Positions 36,749 to 45,441 of a DNA stretch of 64,000 bases are shown in pieces. Position numbers and translations under genes: made by a program. Each line of letters opens with the position of its first letter. The stretch's first letter is position 1. The notes beneath the pieces were generated by a model that searched no databases, was not told the DNA's origin, and saw only the letters and a list, made by a program, of their open reading frames with translations. Source of the DNA: Longimicrobiaceae bacterium (lineage in GTDB: Bacteria > Gemmatimonadota > Gemmatimonadetes > Longimicrobiales > Longimicrobiaceae); assembly GCA_030146875.1 (NCBI GenBank), contig JASLAX010000021.1, positions 1-64,000 on the forward strand. The letters are read 5' to 3'.

Positions 36749-37954
36749 ATGCCGTTCGACAGCATCGAAGAGGCGATCCAGGACATCCGCGACGGCAAGA
36801 TGGTCATCGTCGCCGACGACGAGGACCGCGAGAACGAGGGCGACCTGGTCTGCGCCGCGTCCGCCATCACGCCCGAGATCGTCAACTTCATGGCCCGCCA
36901 CGGCCGCGGCCTGATCTGCCTGGCCCTGACCGCCGAGCGCGCCGACGCGCTGGACCTGCGCCCCATGGCCGACGTGAACACCGAGGCCCAGGCCACCGCC
37001 TTCACCGTCTCGGTGGACGCCGCCGCGCGCTTCGGCGTCACGACCGGCATCTCCGCGTCGGACCGGGCCAAGACCATCCAGGTCTGCATCGATCCCGCCT
37101 CCGTCCCCAGCGACCTTCGGCGTCCCGGCCACATCTTCCCCCTGCGCGCGCGGGCCGGCGGCGTGCTGCGGCGGGTCGGGCAGACGGAGGCGTCCGTCGA
37201 CCTGGCGCGGATGGCGGGGCTGTACCCGGCCGGCGTGATCTGCGAGATCCTGAACGACGACGGCACCATGGCCCGCCGCCCCGAGCTGGAGACGTTCGCG
37301 GCGGAGCACGACCTGAAGTTCGTGACCGTGGCGCAGATCGTGGCGCACCGGCTGCAGCGCGAGCGGCTGGTGCACCGCGAGGCCGAGGCGCGCATCCCCA
37401 CCCGCTTCGGCGAGTGGCGCATGATCGCCTACCGCAACGACGTGGACGGCTTCGAGCACGTGGCCATGGTGAAGGGCGAGGTGGAGGGGCGGGAGAACGT
37501 GATGGTACGCATGCACAGCGAGTGCGTGACCGGCGACGTGTTCCACTCGCTGCGCTGCGACTGCGGCGAGCAGCTCGATGCGGCCATGCGCACCATCGAC
37601 GAGCACGGCGCCGGCGTGGTCGTGTACCTGCGCCAGGAGGGGCGGGGGATCGGGCTGGTGAACAAGCTGCGCGCCTACACCCTGCAGGACGAGGGGATGG
37701 ACACCGTGCAGGCCAACGAGGCGCTGGGCTTCCGCCCCGACCTGCGCGACTACGGGATCGGGGCGCAGATCCTGCTCGACCTGGGGCTCTCCACCATCCG
37801 GCTGCTGACCAACAACCCCAAGAAGATCGTGGGCGTGGACGGGTACGGCCTGTCGGTGGCCGAGCAGGTGCCGCTGGGCGTGGCGCCGAACCCCCACAAC
37901 CTCGGCTACCTTTCTGCCAAGCGCGACAAGCTGGGCCACCTGCTGCCCGCCTGA
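36749..37954 (+). CDS. ribBA: RibBA: 3,4-dihydroxybutanone-4-phosphate synthase / GTP cyclohydrolase II
   Basis: 401 aa. The N-terminal RibB half has the acidic loop VADDEDRENEGDLV (about 22-36). The C-terminal RibA half (about 205-401) has the zinc ligands in HSECVTGDVFHSLRCDCGEQL and the RQEGRGIGL motif, so GTP cyclohydrolase II looks intact. In the RibB half the family motif GHTEA reads GQTEA: residue 145 is Gln where a metal-binding His is expected. DHBP synthase activity may therefore be changed or lost. ATG 36749 starts at the conserved MPFDSIEEA; GTG 36740 is an alternative. An in-frame extension to 36434 is noise. Confidence 0.93.
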   Translation: MPFDSIEEAIQDIRDGKMVIVADDEDRENEGDLVCAASAITPEIVNFMARHGRGLICLALTAERADALDLRPMADVNTEAQATAFTVSVDAAARFGVTTGISASDRAKTIQVCIDPASVPSDLRRPGHIFPLRARAGGVLRRVGQTEASVDLARMAGLYPAGVICEILNDDGTMARRPELETFAAEHDLKFVTVAQIVAHRLQRERLVHREAEARIPTRFGEWRMIAYRNDVDGFEHVAMVKGEVEGRENVMVRMHSECVTGDVFHSLRCDCGEQLDAAMRTIDEHGAGVVVYLRQEGRGIGLVNKLRAYTLQDEGMDTVQANEALGFRPDLRDYGIGAQILLDLGLSTIRLLTNNPKKIVGVDGYGLSVAEQVPLGVAPNPHNLGYLSAKRDKLGHLLPA

Positions 37955-37984
37955 TCGCACCCCGAACCCGGAGAGACGGAGCGG

Positions 37985-38460
<476 letters not shown>

Positions 38461-38464
<4 letters not shown>

Positions 38465-38898
38465 AGTCGCGCGGACGCGCCCGCGGCTGGGCCCTGCAGG
38501 CGCTCTACGCCTGGGAGGCCCGCGGCGCCGAGGCGGACGCCATCATGCGGGTGCTGCACGACCTGTTCGACAACCTGCGGGTGTCCCCCACCAACCGGGG
38601 CTACGCGGAGATCCTGGTCCGCCTGGTGGCCTCCAACCTGCCTGCCATCGATCGAGACATCGAGGCGTCCCTCACCAACTGGCGGATGGGGCGCCTCGCC
38701 GTCATCGACCGCAACATCCTGCGCCTGGGCGTGGCGGAGATGCGCTTCGTGGACGACGTGGGCCCCCGCACCACCATCCGCGAGATGGTGCAGCTCGCGG
38801 AGAAGTACGGGACCAACGACTCGCCGCGCTTCGTGAACGGCGTGCTGGACGCGGTGATGCGGCGGCTCGCCCCCGGGGAGGCCGCGGACGCGTCGTGA
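38461..38898 (+). CDS. nusB: Transcription antitermination factor NusB
   Basis: 145 aa all-helical protein of the rRNA antitermination complex, which binds boxA RNA with S10. Family features include the basic N-terminus SRGRARGWALQALYAWE and the C-terminal LRLGVAEMRFVDDVGPRT...EYGTNDSPRFVNGVLD-like pattern (here EKYGTNDSPRFVNGVLDAV). It is coupled to ribH by GTGA and to the next gene by GTGA. Confidence 0.94.
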
Positions 38899-40019
38899 GG
38901 CTCCTGGTCGTCAACTGGCAGGACCGGCTGAACCCGCAGGCCGGGGGCGCCGAGACGCACCTGCACGAGATCTTCGGACGGCTGGCGGCGCGGGGGCACC
39001 GGGTGGAGCTGCTGGCCTCCGGCTGGAGCGGGGCGGCGCCCCGGGAGACCGTGGACGGGATCGAGGTGCACCGGGTGGGGTCGAGGCACACCTTCAACCT
39101 GCACGTGGCGGGATACTACCGCCGGAACCTGGCGGACGGAGCGCACGACGTGGTGGTGGAGGACCTGAACAAGGTCCCCGTCTTCGCCCCCTTCTGGACG
39201 CGCCGCCCGCTGGTCCTGCTCGTGCACCACCTCTTCGGCGCCACCGCCTTCCGCGAGGCGTCGCCGCCGTTCGCGGCCGCGACCTGGCTGCTGGAGCGCC
39301 CCATCGCCCGCGTGTACCGCGGGGTGCCGGTGCAGGCGGTGTCGCGCAGCACGGCCGACGACCTGGTGGCCCGCGGCCTGCGCGGGGCGGACGTCCGCGT
39401 GATCCACAACGGCGTGGACCTGGACGCCTTCGCGCCCGACGCGGGAACGGCGCGCTTCCCGGAGCCCACCTTCCTGTACGTGGGCCGGCTGAAGCGGTAC
39501 AAGCGGGTCGACCTCGTCCTCCGGGCGGTCGCGCGGCTGCGGGCGGAGGGCGTGGGCGCCCGGCTGCTGGTAGCGGGGCGGGGGGACGACGAGGCGCGGC
39601 TGCGCGGCCTGGCCGGCGAGCTGGGGCTGGGGGAGGGCGTGGTCTTCGAGGGCTTCGTGAGCGAGGAGCGCAAGCGCGAGCTGCTGCGCCGCGCGTGGGC
39701 CACGGTGCTGGTCTCGCCGAAGGAGGGGTGGGGGATCACCAACGTGGAGGCGGCGGCGTGCGGCACCCCGGCGGTGGCGGCGGACGCCCCCGGGCTGCGG
39801 GAGTCCGTCGTGCACGGCGTGACGGGGCTGCTGGTGCCACCGGACGACGCGGCCGCGCTGGCGGAGGCGCTCCGCGGGCTGGCGGCCCGGCCCGAGAGCG
39901 TGGCGCGGCTTGGGGAGGGGGCGCGGCGCTTCGCGCTGGGATTCTCCTGGGAGCGCGCGGCGGACCGCACCGAGGCGGACCTGGCGGCCGTGGCCGCCGG
40001 GCGGCCGCGCCCCGACTGA
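38895..40019 (+). CDS. Glycosyltransferase family 4
   Basis: 374 aa GT-B fold. The N-terminal Rossmann half carries NPQAGGAETHLHEIFGRLA. The C-terminal half has the GT4 donor site: FLYVGRLKRYKRVDLVL, then FEGFVSEERKRELLRRA and the EGWGITNVEAAACGTPAVA E-x7-E-like motif (about 280-298). It probably builds a cell-surface glycan or glycolipid; no other glycan genes are adjacent, so the acceptor is unknown. GTG start coupled to nusB. Confidence 0.88.
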   Translation: MRLLVVNWQDRLNPQAGGAETHLHEIFGRLAARGHRVELLASGWSGAAPRETVDGIEVHRVGSRHTFNLHVAGYYRRNLADGAHDVVVEDLNKVPVFAPFWTRRPLVLLVHHLFGATAFREASPPFAAATWLLERPIARVYRGVPVQAVSRSTADDLVARGLRGADVRVIHNGVDLDAFAPDAGTARFPEPTFLYVGRLKRYKRVDLVLRAVARLRAEGVGARLLVAGRGDDEARLRGLAGELGLGEGVVFEGFVSEERKRELLRRAWATVLVSPKEGWGITNVEAAACGTPAVAADAPGLRESVVHGVTGLLVPPDDAAALAEALRGLAARPESVARLGEGARRFALGFSWERAADRTEADLAAVAAGRPRPD

Positions 40020-40041
40020 GCCGAACCGCAACGGAGGAAGC

Positions 40042-41004
40042 TTGCCGACGCCGCTGACCGTGGAGGAGCTGCTCCGCACCAAGAGGGACTCGCTCGCCCT
40101 GGAGCTGCTCACCGACGAGCGGGGGCTGACGCGCGAGATCAGCGGGCCGGAGATCTCCTCCCCCGGGCTGGTGCTCACGGGCTACACCGAGCGCTTCCCC
40201 GAGGACCGCATGCAGGTGCTGGGAGAGACCGAGGTCTCGTTCCTGGAGTCACTCGACGACGAGCGCCGCGGCGCGGCGGTGGGGGAGTTCCTCTCCTTCA
40301 ACATCCCCGTGATCTTCATCACCAAGGGCCAGGAGGCGCCCGACGGGCTGCTCCGGCTGGCGAACGAGCGGGGGACCCCCGTGGTGCGCACGGGGTTGAA
40401 GACCGCCGACTTCTACTCGCGCATCAAGCCCTTCATGGAGGAGCGCTTCGCGCCCTCCACCACGCTGCACGGGTCCCTGGCCGACGTATACGGGGTGGGG
40501 CTCCTGTTCATCGGGCGCAGCGGGATCGGCAAGAGCGAGACGGTGCTGGACCTGGTGGAGCGCGGGCACCGGCTGGTGGCCGACGACATGGTGATCATCT
40601 CCCGGCGGGGCAACGAGATCCTGATCGGCCGCGGCCACGACCTGCAGCGGCACCACATGGAGATCCGCGGGGTAGGCATCATCGACGTGCGCAAGCTCTT
40701 CGGGATCCGCGCGATCCGCCAGCAGAAGCGGATCGAGGTGGTGGTGCAGCTCGAGGTGTGGGACGAGGGTACGCACTACGACCGCACCGGGCTGGACCAG
40801 CAGACGATGGACATCCTGGGCGTGCCGATCCCCAAGGCGTTGATCCCGCTGGTGCCGGGGAAGAACATCACCGTCGTCTGCGAGGTCGTGGCCATGAACC
40901 ACCTGCTCAAGTACGCGGGGGTCAACTCCGCCGAGCTCTTCAATCGACGGCTCCAGAGCCGGATGCAGGGAACGATGGAGTACCTGGAGGAAGACTATGA
41001 GTGA
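40042..41004 (+). CDS. hprK: HPr kinase/phosphorylase
   Basis: 320 aa. It phosphorylates and dephosphorylates the regulatory Ser of HPr. The P-loop GRSGIGKSE is at 158-166. The catalytic His is H143 in TLHGSL. The C-terminal HPrK signature HHMEIRGVGIIDV is present. The TTG start is set by GGAGGA at good spacing and by the family N-terminus LTVEELL. It overlaps the first PTS gene by 8 nt. HPr with a matching Ser47 is encoded 2.3 kb downstream, so the regulatory circuit is complete in one operon. Confidence 0.93.
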   Translation: MPTPLTVEELLRTKRDSLALELLTDERGLTREISGPEISSPGLVLTGYTERFPEDRMQVLGETEVSFLESLDDERRGAAVGEFLSFNIPVIFITKGQEAPDGLLRLANERGTPVVRTGLKTADFYSRIKPFMEERFAPSTTLHGSLADVYGVGLLFIGRSGIGKSETVLDLVERGHRLVADDMVIISRRGNEILIGRGHDLQRHHMEIRGVGIIDVRKLFGIRAIRQQKRIEVVVQLEVWDEGTHYDRTGLDQQTMDILGVPIPKALIPLVPGKNITVVCEVVAMNHLLKYAGVNSAELFNRRLQSRMQGTMEYLEEDYE

Positions 41005-41416
41005 CGAGGTCCGGGGGCTGATCGTGGCCCACGCGACCCTGGCGGCCGGCCTGGTCGCCGCCGTCCGCCAGATCGCCGGCATCGGGGAGGAGGCGCTGGT
41101 CGCGCTGAGCAACGAGGGGCACGGCCCCGACGCGCTGCAGCAGGCCGTGCGCGACGCGCTGGGCGACGGGCCGGGCATCGTCTTCACCGACCTGGCCAGC
41201 GGGAGCTGCGCCTTCGCCGCGCGAAGGCTCTCGCTGGACCGGCCGCACACCGCCGTGGTGAGCGGCGTGAACCTTCCCCTCCTGCTGGACTTCGCCTTCC
41301 ACCGCGACCTCCCCCTGCCGCAGCTCGTGGAGCGGCTGACGGAGAAGGGGCGCGCGGGGATCACCGGGACCTGCAGGGAGGGAACGGCGCATGCCGATCG
41401 TGCTGTTTCGCGTTGA
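40997..41416 (+). CDS. PTS mannose-family EIIA component
   Basis: 139 aa. EIIA of the mannose/fructose/sorbose family accepts phosphate from HPr on a His near the N-terminus, here H12 in IVAHATLAAG. LFxG-like SNEGHGPDAL and GIVFTDLASGS segments match the family fold. It overlaps hprK by 8 nt and EIIB by 26 nt, so all are co-translated. Confidence 0.87.
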   Translation: MSDEVRGLIVAHATLAAGLVAAVRQIAGIGEEALVALSNEGHGPDALQQAVRDALGDGPGIVFTDLASGSCAFAARRLSLDRPHTAVVSGVNLPLLLDFAFHRDLPLPQLVERLTEKGRAGITGTCREGTAHADRAVSR

Positions 41417-41876
41417 CGAGCGGCTGATCCACGGGCAGGTGGTGGTGGGGTGGGGCGGCCCGCTGCACGCCGACCGGATCGTGGTGGTGGACGACGCCCT
41501 GGCGACCAGCGACTGGGAGAAGGAGCTGTACTGCCTGGGAGTGCCCGCCGAGATCGAGGCGTCCTTCGCCGACGTGGAGGAGGGGCGCCGCCTGGTGGAA
41601 GTGTGGCGCCGCGACGGCCACCGCACGATCGTGCTGGTCCGCGACGTGGCCACCCTGGCCCGGGTGGCCGAGGGCGGCCTGCTGCGCGACGAGGACGTGA
41701 ACCTGGGGGGGATCCACCACCGCGCGGGGCGCGACCGCGTCCTCCCCTACCTGCACCTGACCCCCGACGAGGCCGGCGAGCTGCGCCGGATCGCCGCCGA
41801 CGGCGCCCACGTGTCGGCGCGCGACCTTCCCGCCTCGCGCCGGGTGCCGCTGGACGAGCTCCTGCCCTCCCCCTGA
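41391..41876 (+). CDS. PTS mannose/sorbose-family EIIB component
   Basis: 161 aa. The phosphorylation site is H14 in VDERLIHGQVVVGW, the hallmark of this family. LVRDVATLARVAEGG and VNLGGIHHRAGR are also typical. It receives phosphate from EIIA and gives it to the incoming sugar at EIIC/EIID. GGGAGGG lies before ATG inside the end of the EIIA gene. Confidence 0.92.
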   Translation: MPIVLFRVDERLIHGQVVVGWGGPLHADRIVVVDDALATSDWEKELYCLGVPAEIEASFADVEEGRRLVEVWRRDGHRTIVLVRDVATLARVAEGGLLRDEDVNLGGIHHRAGRDRVLPYLHLTPDEAGELRRIAADGAHVSARDLPASRRVPLDELLPSP

Positions 41877-41895
41877 CCGTGCGCGCCGCGTCCTG

Positions 41896-42564
41896 ATGCT
41901 CCCCGACCCGCCGCTGTTCCTGCTGCTGGCCCTGATGGGGGGCCTGGCCGCCCTGGACGGGACCTCGCTGGGACAGCTCATGCTCTCGCGCCCGCTGGTG
42001 GCGGGGGCGCTGGCGGGGTGGGCGGCGGGGGCGCCGGTGCAGGGAGCGCTGGTGGGCGCGCTGCTGGAGGCGTTCCACCTGGGCGTCCTTCCCGTGGGCG
42101 CCGCACGCTACCCCGAGGGCGGGCCGCCCGCGGTCGCCGCGGGCGCCCTCTTCGCGCTGGGGACGCACACCGCGGCGGAGCTCCTGGTGGTCCTGGTCTT
42201 CGCCTTCGCCTGGGAGTGGGTGTCGGGGACCACGCTGGAGCGCATGCGGCACGTCAACGTGCGCATCGCCGTGCCGGCGGAGGGGGAGTCGCCCACGGCG
42301 GCAACCGTCACCCGGCGGCACCTCACCTCCATGGGGGTGGACTTCGCTCGCGGGGCGGTCCTGGCGTCGCTGGGAATGCTGATCCTGGCCTGGATGCTCG
42401 GCTCGGTCCCGCGCCCTGCGCTCCCCGACCGCCTGCTGTGGACGGTGATCGCCGCGGCGGTGGCGGCGGGGGCGGCGGCGTCGCTCCGGCTCTTCGGCAC
42501 GCGCCGCATCCCCCTGTTCCTGCTGGGGGCCGCATGCGGGATCGCCGTGCTGGTGCTACGTTGA
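41896..42564 (+). CDS. PTS mannose-family EIIC membrane component
   Basis: 222 aa with about six hydrophobic helices. FLLLALMGGLAALDGTSLGQLMLSRPLVAG is the EIIC(Man) N-terminus. At 222 aa it is shorter than the typical 260 aa, mainly in the C-terminal half. It forms the sugar channel with EIID. It follows EIIB after 19 bp. Confidence 0.85.
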   Translation: MLPDPPLFLLLALMGGLAALDGTSLGQLMLSRPLVAGALAGWAAGAPVQGALVGALLEAFHLGVLPVGAARYPEGGPPAVAAGALFALGTHTAAELLVVLVFAFAWEWVSGTTLERMRHVNVRIAVPAEGESPTAATVTRRHLTSMGVDFARGAVLASLGMLILAWMLGSVPRPALPDRLLWTVIAAAVAAGAAASLRLFGTRRIPLFLLGAACGIAVLVLR

Positions 42565-42571
42565 GCCGCAG

Positions 42572-43309
42572 ATGAGCGAGCTTCCCGCCCGGGTGCGCAG
42601 GGCGCTGCTGCTGCGGAGCTTCGCGGTGCAGGGCTCGTGGAACTACCAGACCCTGATCGGCACGGGTTTCGCGTTCGTGGTGCTCCCCGCGCTGCGCCAC
42701 GTGTACGGGGGGGACGAGGCGCGCCTGCGCGAGGCGCTGGCGCGGCACCTGGTGCTGTTCAACAGCCACCCGTACCTGGCCACGGTGGCCGCGGGGGCCG
42801 TCGCGCGCCTGGAGGCGGACGGCACGCCCCCCGAGATGGTGGAGCGCTTCAAGGCGGCGCTCCGCGGCTCGCTGGGCACCATGGGCGACCGCCTCTTCTG
42901 GCTGGTCTGGCGCCCCGCGGCGTCGCTCCTGGGGCTCGCCGCGTTCCTGCTGGGCGGGGCCTGGTGGCTGGGCGCCCTGCTCTTCCTGGCCGCGTACAAC
43001 CTCCTCCACCTTCCCGTGCGCGCCTGGGGGCTGCGGGTGGGCGCCCGCGACGGGCTGGCGGTGGGGAAGGCCCTGAAGGAAGCCCCGTTCACCCGCCTGG
43101 GCGAGCGCGCCGCCGACGCGGGCGCCGCGCTGGCCGGCCTGGTCGCCGTGCTGGCGGCCGGGCGCGCCGTGCAGGGAGCCCCCGACGTGGCGTGGGCCCT
43201 GCCGGCGGTGGCCGCCGGCGTGGCGCTGGGATTCCGCGTCCGCCGCGCCGCCTTCGTCCTGCTCCTGGCGGCGTGGCTGCTGGGGCTGGCCCTCGCACGC
43301 ACCCCTTGA
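42572..43309 (+). CDS. PTS mannose-family EIID membrane component
   Basis: 245 aa. LLLRSFAVQGSWNYQTLIGTGFAFVVLPAL is the EIID(Man) signature region. The family has a long cytoplasmic N-terminal part and C-terminal helices, which fits here (hydrophobic segments from about residue 100). It is somewhat shorter than enteric EIID (about 280 aa). It begins 7 bp after EIIC. Confidence 0.88.
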   Translation: MSELPARVRRALLLRSFAVQGSWNYQTLIGTGFAFVVLPALRHVYGGDEARLREALARHLVLFNSHPYLATVAAGAVARLEADGTPPEMVERFKAALRGSLGTMGDRLFWLVWRPAASLLGLAAFLLGGAWWLGALLFLAAYNLLHLPVRAWGLRVGARDGLAVGKALKEAPFTRLGERAADAGAALAGLVAVLAAGRAVQGAPDVAWALPAVAAGVALGFRVRRAAFVLLLAAWLLGLALARTP

Positions 43310-43322
43310 GACCCCAAGCGGC

Positions 43323-43592
43323 ATGGAACACAGCTCGCACGCCACGATCCTCAACAAGTACGGGCTGCACGCCCGCCCGGCCGCCGAGTTCGTCAAGCTG
43401 GCGAACCGCTTCGCCTCGGACGTCTGGATCCGCAAGGACGACGTGGAGGTGAGCGGAAAGAGCATCATGGGGGTGATGATGCTCGCCGCCGAGTGCGGCT
43501 CGGAGGTGCAGGTGCGCGCCTCCGGGGCCGACGCGGCCGAGGCCGTGGGCGCCCTGGTGCAGCTCATCGAGCGCCGCTTCGGCGAGGACTGA
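43323..43592 (+). CDS. ptsH: Phosphocarrier protein HPr
   Basis: 89 aa. H16 in YGLHARPAAEF carries the EI-derived phosphate; S47 in GKSIMGVMML is the HPrK target. Both sites intact. It sits between EIID and EI. Confidence 0.95.
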   Translation: MEHSSHATILNKYGLHARPAAEFVKLANRFASDVWIRKDDVEVSGKSIMGVMMLAAECGSEVQVRASGADAAEAVGALVQLIERRFGED

Positions 43593-43595
43593 GCC

Positions 43596-45383
43596 GTGGC
43601 CACCCTGGTGCGCGACGGGATCCCGGCCTCGCCGGGGATCGTGATCGGGCCGGCGCGCGTGCTGCGCTGGGAGGTCCCGCACGTTCCCCACGGCCAGATC
43701 GTGGGCGAGGCCGACGTGGAGCGGCAGGTGTCGCGCTTCCTGGAGGCGTGCGACTGGGCGAAGGCCCGCATCCGCGAGCTGCAGGTCCGGGTGGCGGGGG
43801 AGATGGGCGCGGTGGAGGCCCAGATCTTCGAGCCGCAGGTGCTGATGCTGGAGGACGCCGACCTGCTCCAGGGGACCACCCAGTACATCCGCGAGAACCA
43901 CCTGACCGCCGAGCGCGCGTTCGAGCTGCGGGTGCTGGAGTGGCAGTCGGCCATGTCCCACACCTCGCACCCCATGGTGCTGGACCGGCTGAACGACCTG
44001 GCCGACATCCAGAACCGCGTGCTGCGCCGCCTGCTGGGGCTGGACGAGCCCGACCTGGCCACGCGCGGCGGCGACCAGCGCTTCATCCTGCTGGCGCGCG
44101 AGCTCACCCCCTCGCTGACCGTGCAGCTCGACCGCAGGCAGGTGGTGGGGATCGCCACCGACCTGGGCACGCGTACGTCGCACAGCGCCATCCTGGCCCG
44201 CTCTCTCGACATCCCCTGCGTGGTGTCGCTGGGCGACCTGTCCGAGGTGGTGAAGGAGGGGCGCGAGATCCTGCTGGACGGCCGCGCCGGGCGCGTGATC
44301 GTGGACCCGGACGAGGAGACCAAGGCGCTCTACCGCGACCGCGACGTGCAGGTGCGGGAGTGGGAGCAGGAGCTGGTGCTCCTCGCGCACCTGGACTCGG
44401 TGACGCGGGACGGCGTGCGCATGGCCCTGCGCGCCAACATCGACCTGCCGGGCGAGGCGGTGTCCGCCCGCGCCCACGGGGCGGACGGGATCGGCCTCTA
44501 CCGCACCGAGTTCCTGGTGGTCGGCCGCGGCACCGCCCCGGGCGAGGACGAGCAGTACCGCGCCTACCGGCAGGTGGCCGACGTGTTCCCGGACGCGCCG
44601 GTGGTGATCCGCACCTTCGACCTGGGCGGCGACAAGTTCCCGGCGTTCCTGCACATGGCGCCCGAGGAGAACCCGTTCCTGGGGTGGCGCGCCATCCGCG
44701 TGTGCCTGGACGAGCCCGCCATCTTCCGCACGCAGCTCCGCGCGCTGCTGCGGGCCATGCCCGTGGGCGACGTGCGCATCATGCTGCCGCTGATCAACGA
44801 CGTGGCCGAGGTGGTGGAGTCGCGGGGGCTGATCGAGCACTGCCTGGGCGAGCTGCGGGCCGAGGGCGTCGCCGTGCCGGCCGCCTACTCGCTGGGGGCG
44901 ATGATCGAGACGCCCGCGGCGGCCATGACGGCGCCCGAGCTGGCGGCGCACGTGGACTTCTTCTCCATCGGCACCAACGACCTGGTGCAGTACACGCTCG
45001 CGGTGGATCGCGGCAACTCGCGCCTGGCCCGCCTCTACAACCCCTTCCACCCCGCCGTCGTCCGCCTGATCCGGCTGATCGCCGACGCGGGGGCCAGGGC
45101 CGGGATCGAGGTGAGCGTCTGCGGCGAGGTGGCGGGGAACCCGCTGGGCGCCTACATGCTGATCGGGATGAAGGTCGGCTCCATCAGCGTGGGCCCGTCG
45201 GCCCTGGCCGAGATCAAGAAGGTGATCCGCTCCGTCACCCAGGCCGACGCCGCGGCGGCCGTGGAGGAGGCGCTGCGCGCCCGCACGCCCGACGAGGTGG
45301 TGCGCGTGCTGACGAGGTCGCTGGGGCGGGCCCTGGACCTCTCCAAGTTCACCGGGAGCTGGAGCTTGTCGGGCCTCTCCTGA
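43596..45383 (+). CDS. ptsI: PTS enzyme I
   Basis: 595 aa, phosphoenolpyruvate-protein phosphotransferase. Phospho-His H196 in DLGTRTSHSAILA, Arg/Glu PEP-binding stretches (GLYRTEFLV, MIETPAAAM) and the C-terminal Cys in EVSVCGEVAG are intact. GTG start 3 bp after HPr. Last gene of the hprK-PTS operon; the next gene has its own promoter whose -35 overlaps the end of ptsI. Confidence 0.96.
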   Translation: MATLVRDGIPASPGIVIGPARVLRWEVPHVPHGQIVGEADVERQVSRFLEACDWAKARIRELQVRVAGEMGAVEAQIFEPQVLMLEDADLLQGTTQYIRENHLTAERAFELRVLEWQSAMSHTSHPMVLDRLNDLADIQNRVLRRLLGLDEPDLATRGGDQRFILLARELTPSLTVQLDRRQVVGIATDLGTRTSHSAILARSLDIPCVVSLGDLSEVVKEGREILLDGRAGRVIVDPDEETKALYRDRDVQVREWEQELVLLAHLDSVTRDGVRMALRANIDLPGEAVSARAHGADGIGLYRTEFLVVGRGTAPGEDEQYRAYRQVADVFPDAPVVIRTFDLGGDKFPAFLHMAPEENPFLGWRAIRVCLDEPAIFRTQLRALLRAMPVGDVRIMLPLINDVAEVVESRGLIEHCLGELRAEGVAVPAAYSLGAMIETPAAAMTAPELAAHVDFFSIGTNDLVQYTLAVDRGNSRLARLYNPFHPAVVRLIRLIADAGARAGIEVSVCGEVAGNPLGAYMLIGMKVGSISVGPSALAEIKKVIRSVTQADAAAAVEEALRARTPDEVVRVLTRSLGRALDLSKFTGSWSLSGLS

Positions 45384-45394
45384 GGCCGTATCTT
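45366..45394 (+). promoter_or_regulatory. Promoter of metK
   Basis: TTGTCG (45366-45371), 17 bp, TATCTT (45389-45394) followed by T, 47 bp before the GTG start. The short leader leaves no room for a SAM riboswitch. Confidence 0.55.
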
Positions 45395-45441
45395 TGGGCG
45401 CTTTTCCGACCCAATGCCCAACCCAGCGTCCTGGAGCCGGA

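Noticed and set aside
45384..45441. SAM riboswitch before metK
   Set aside because: The leader after the -10 is under 50 nt, too short for any known SAM aptamer.
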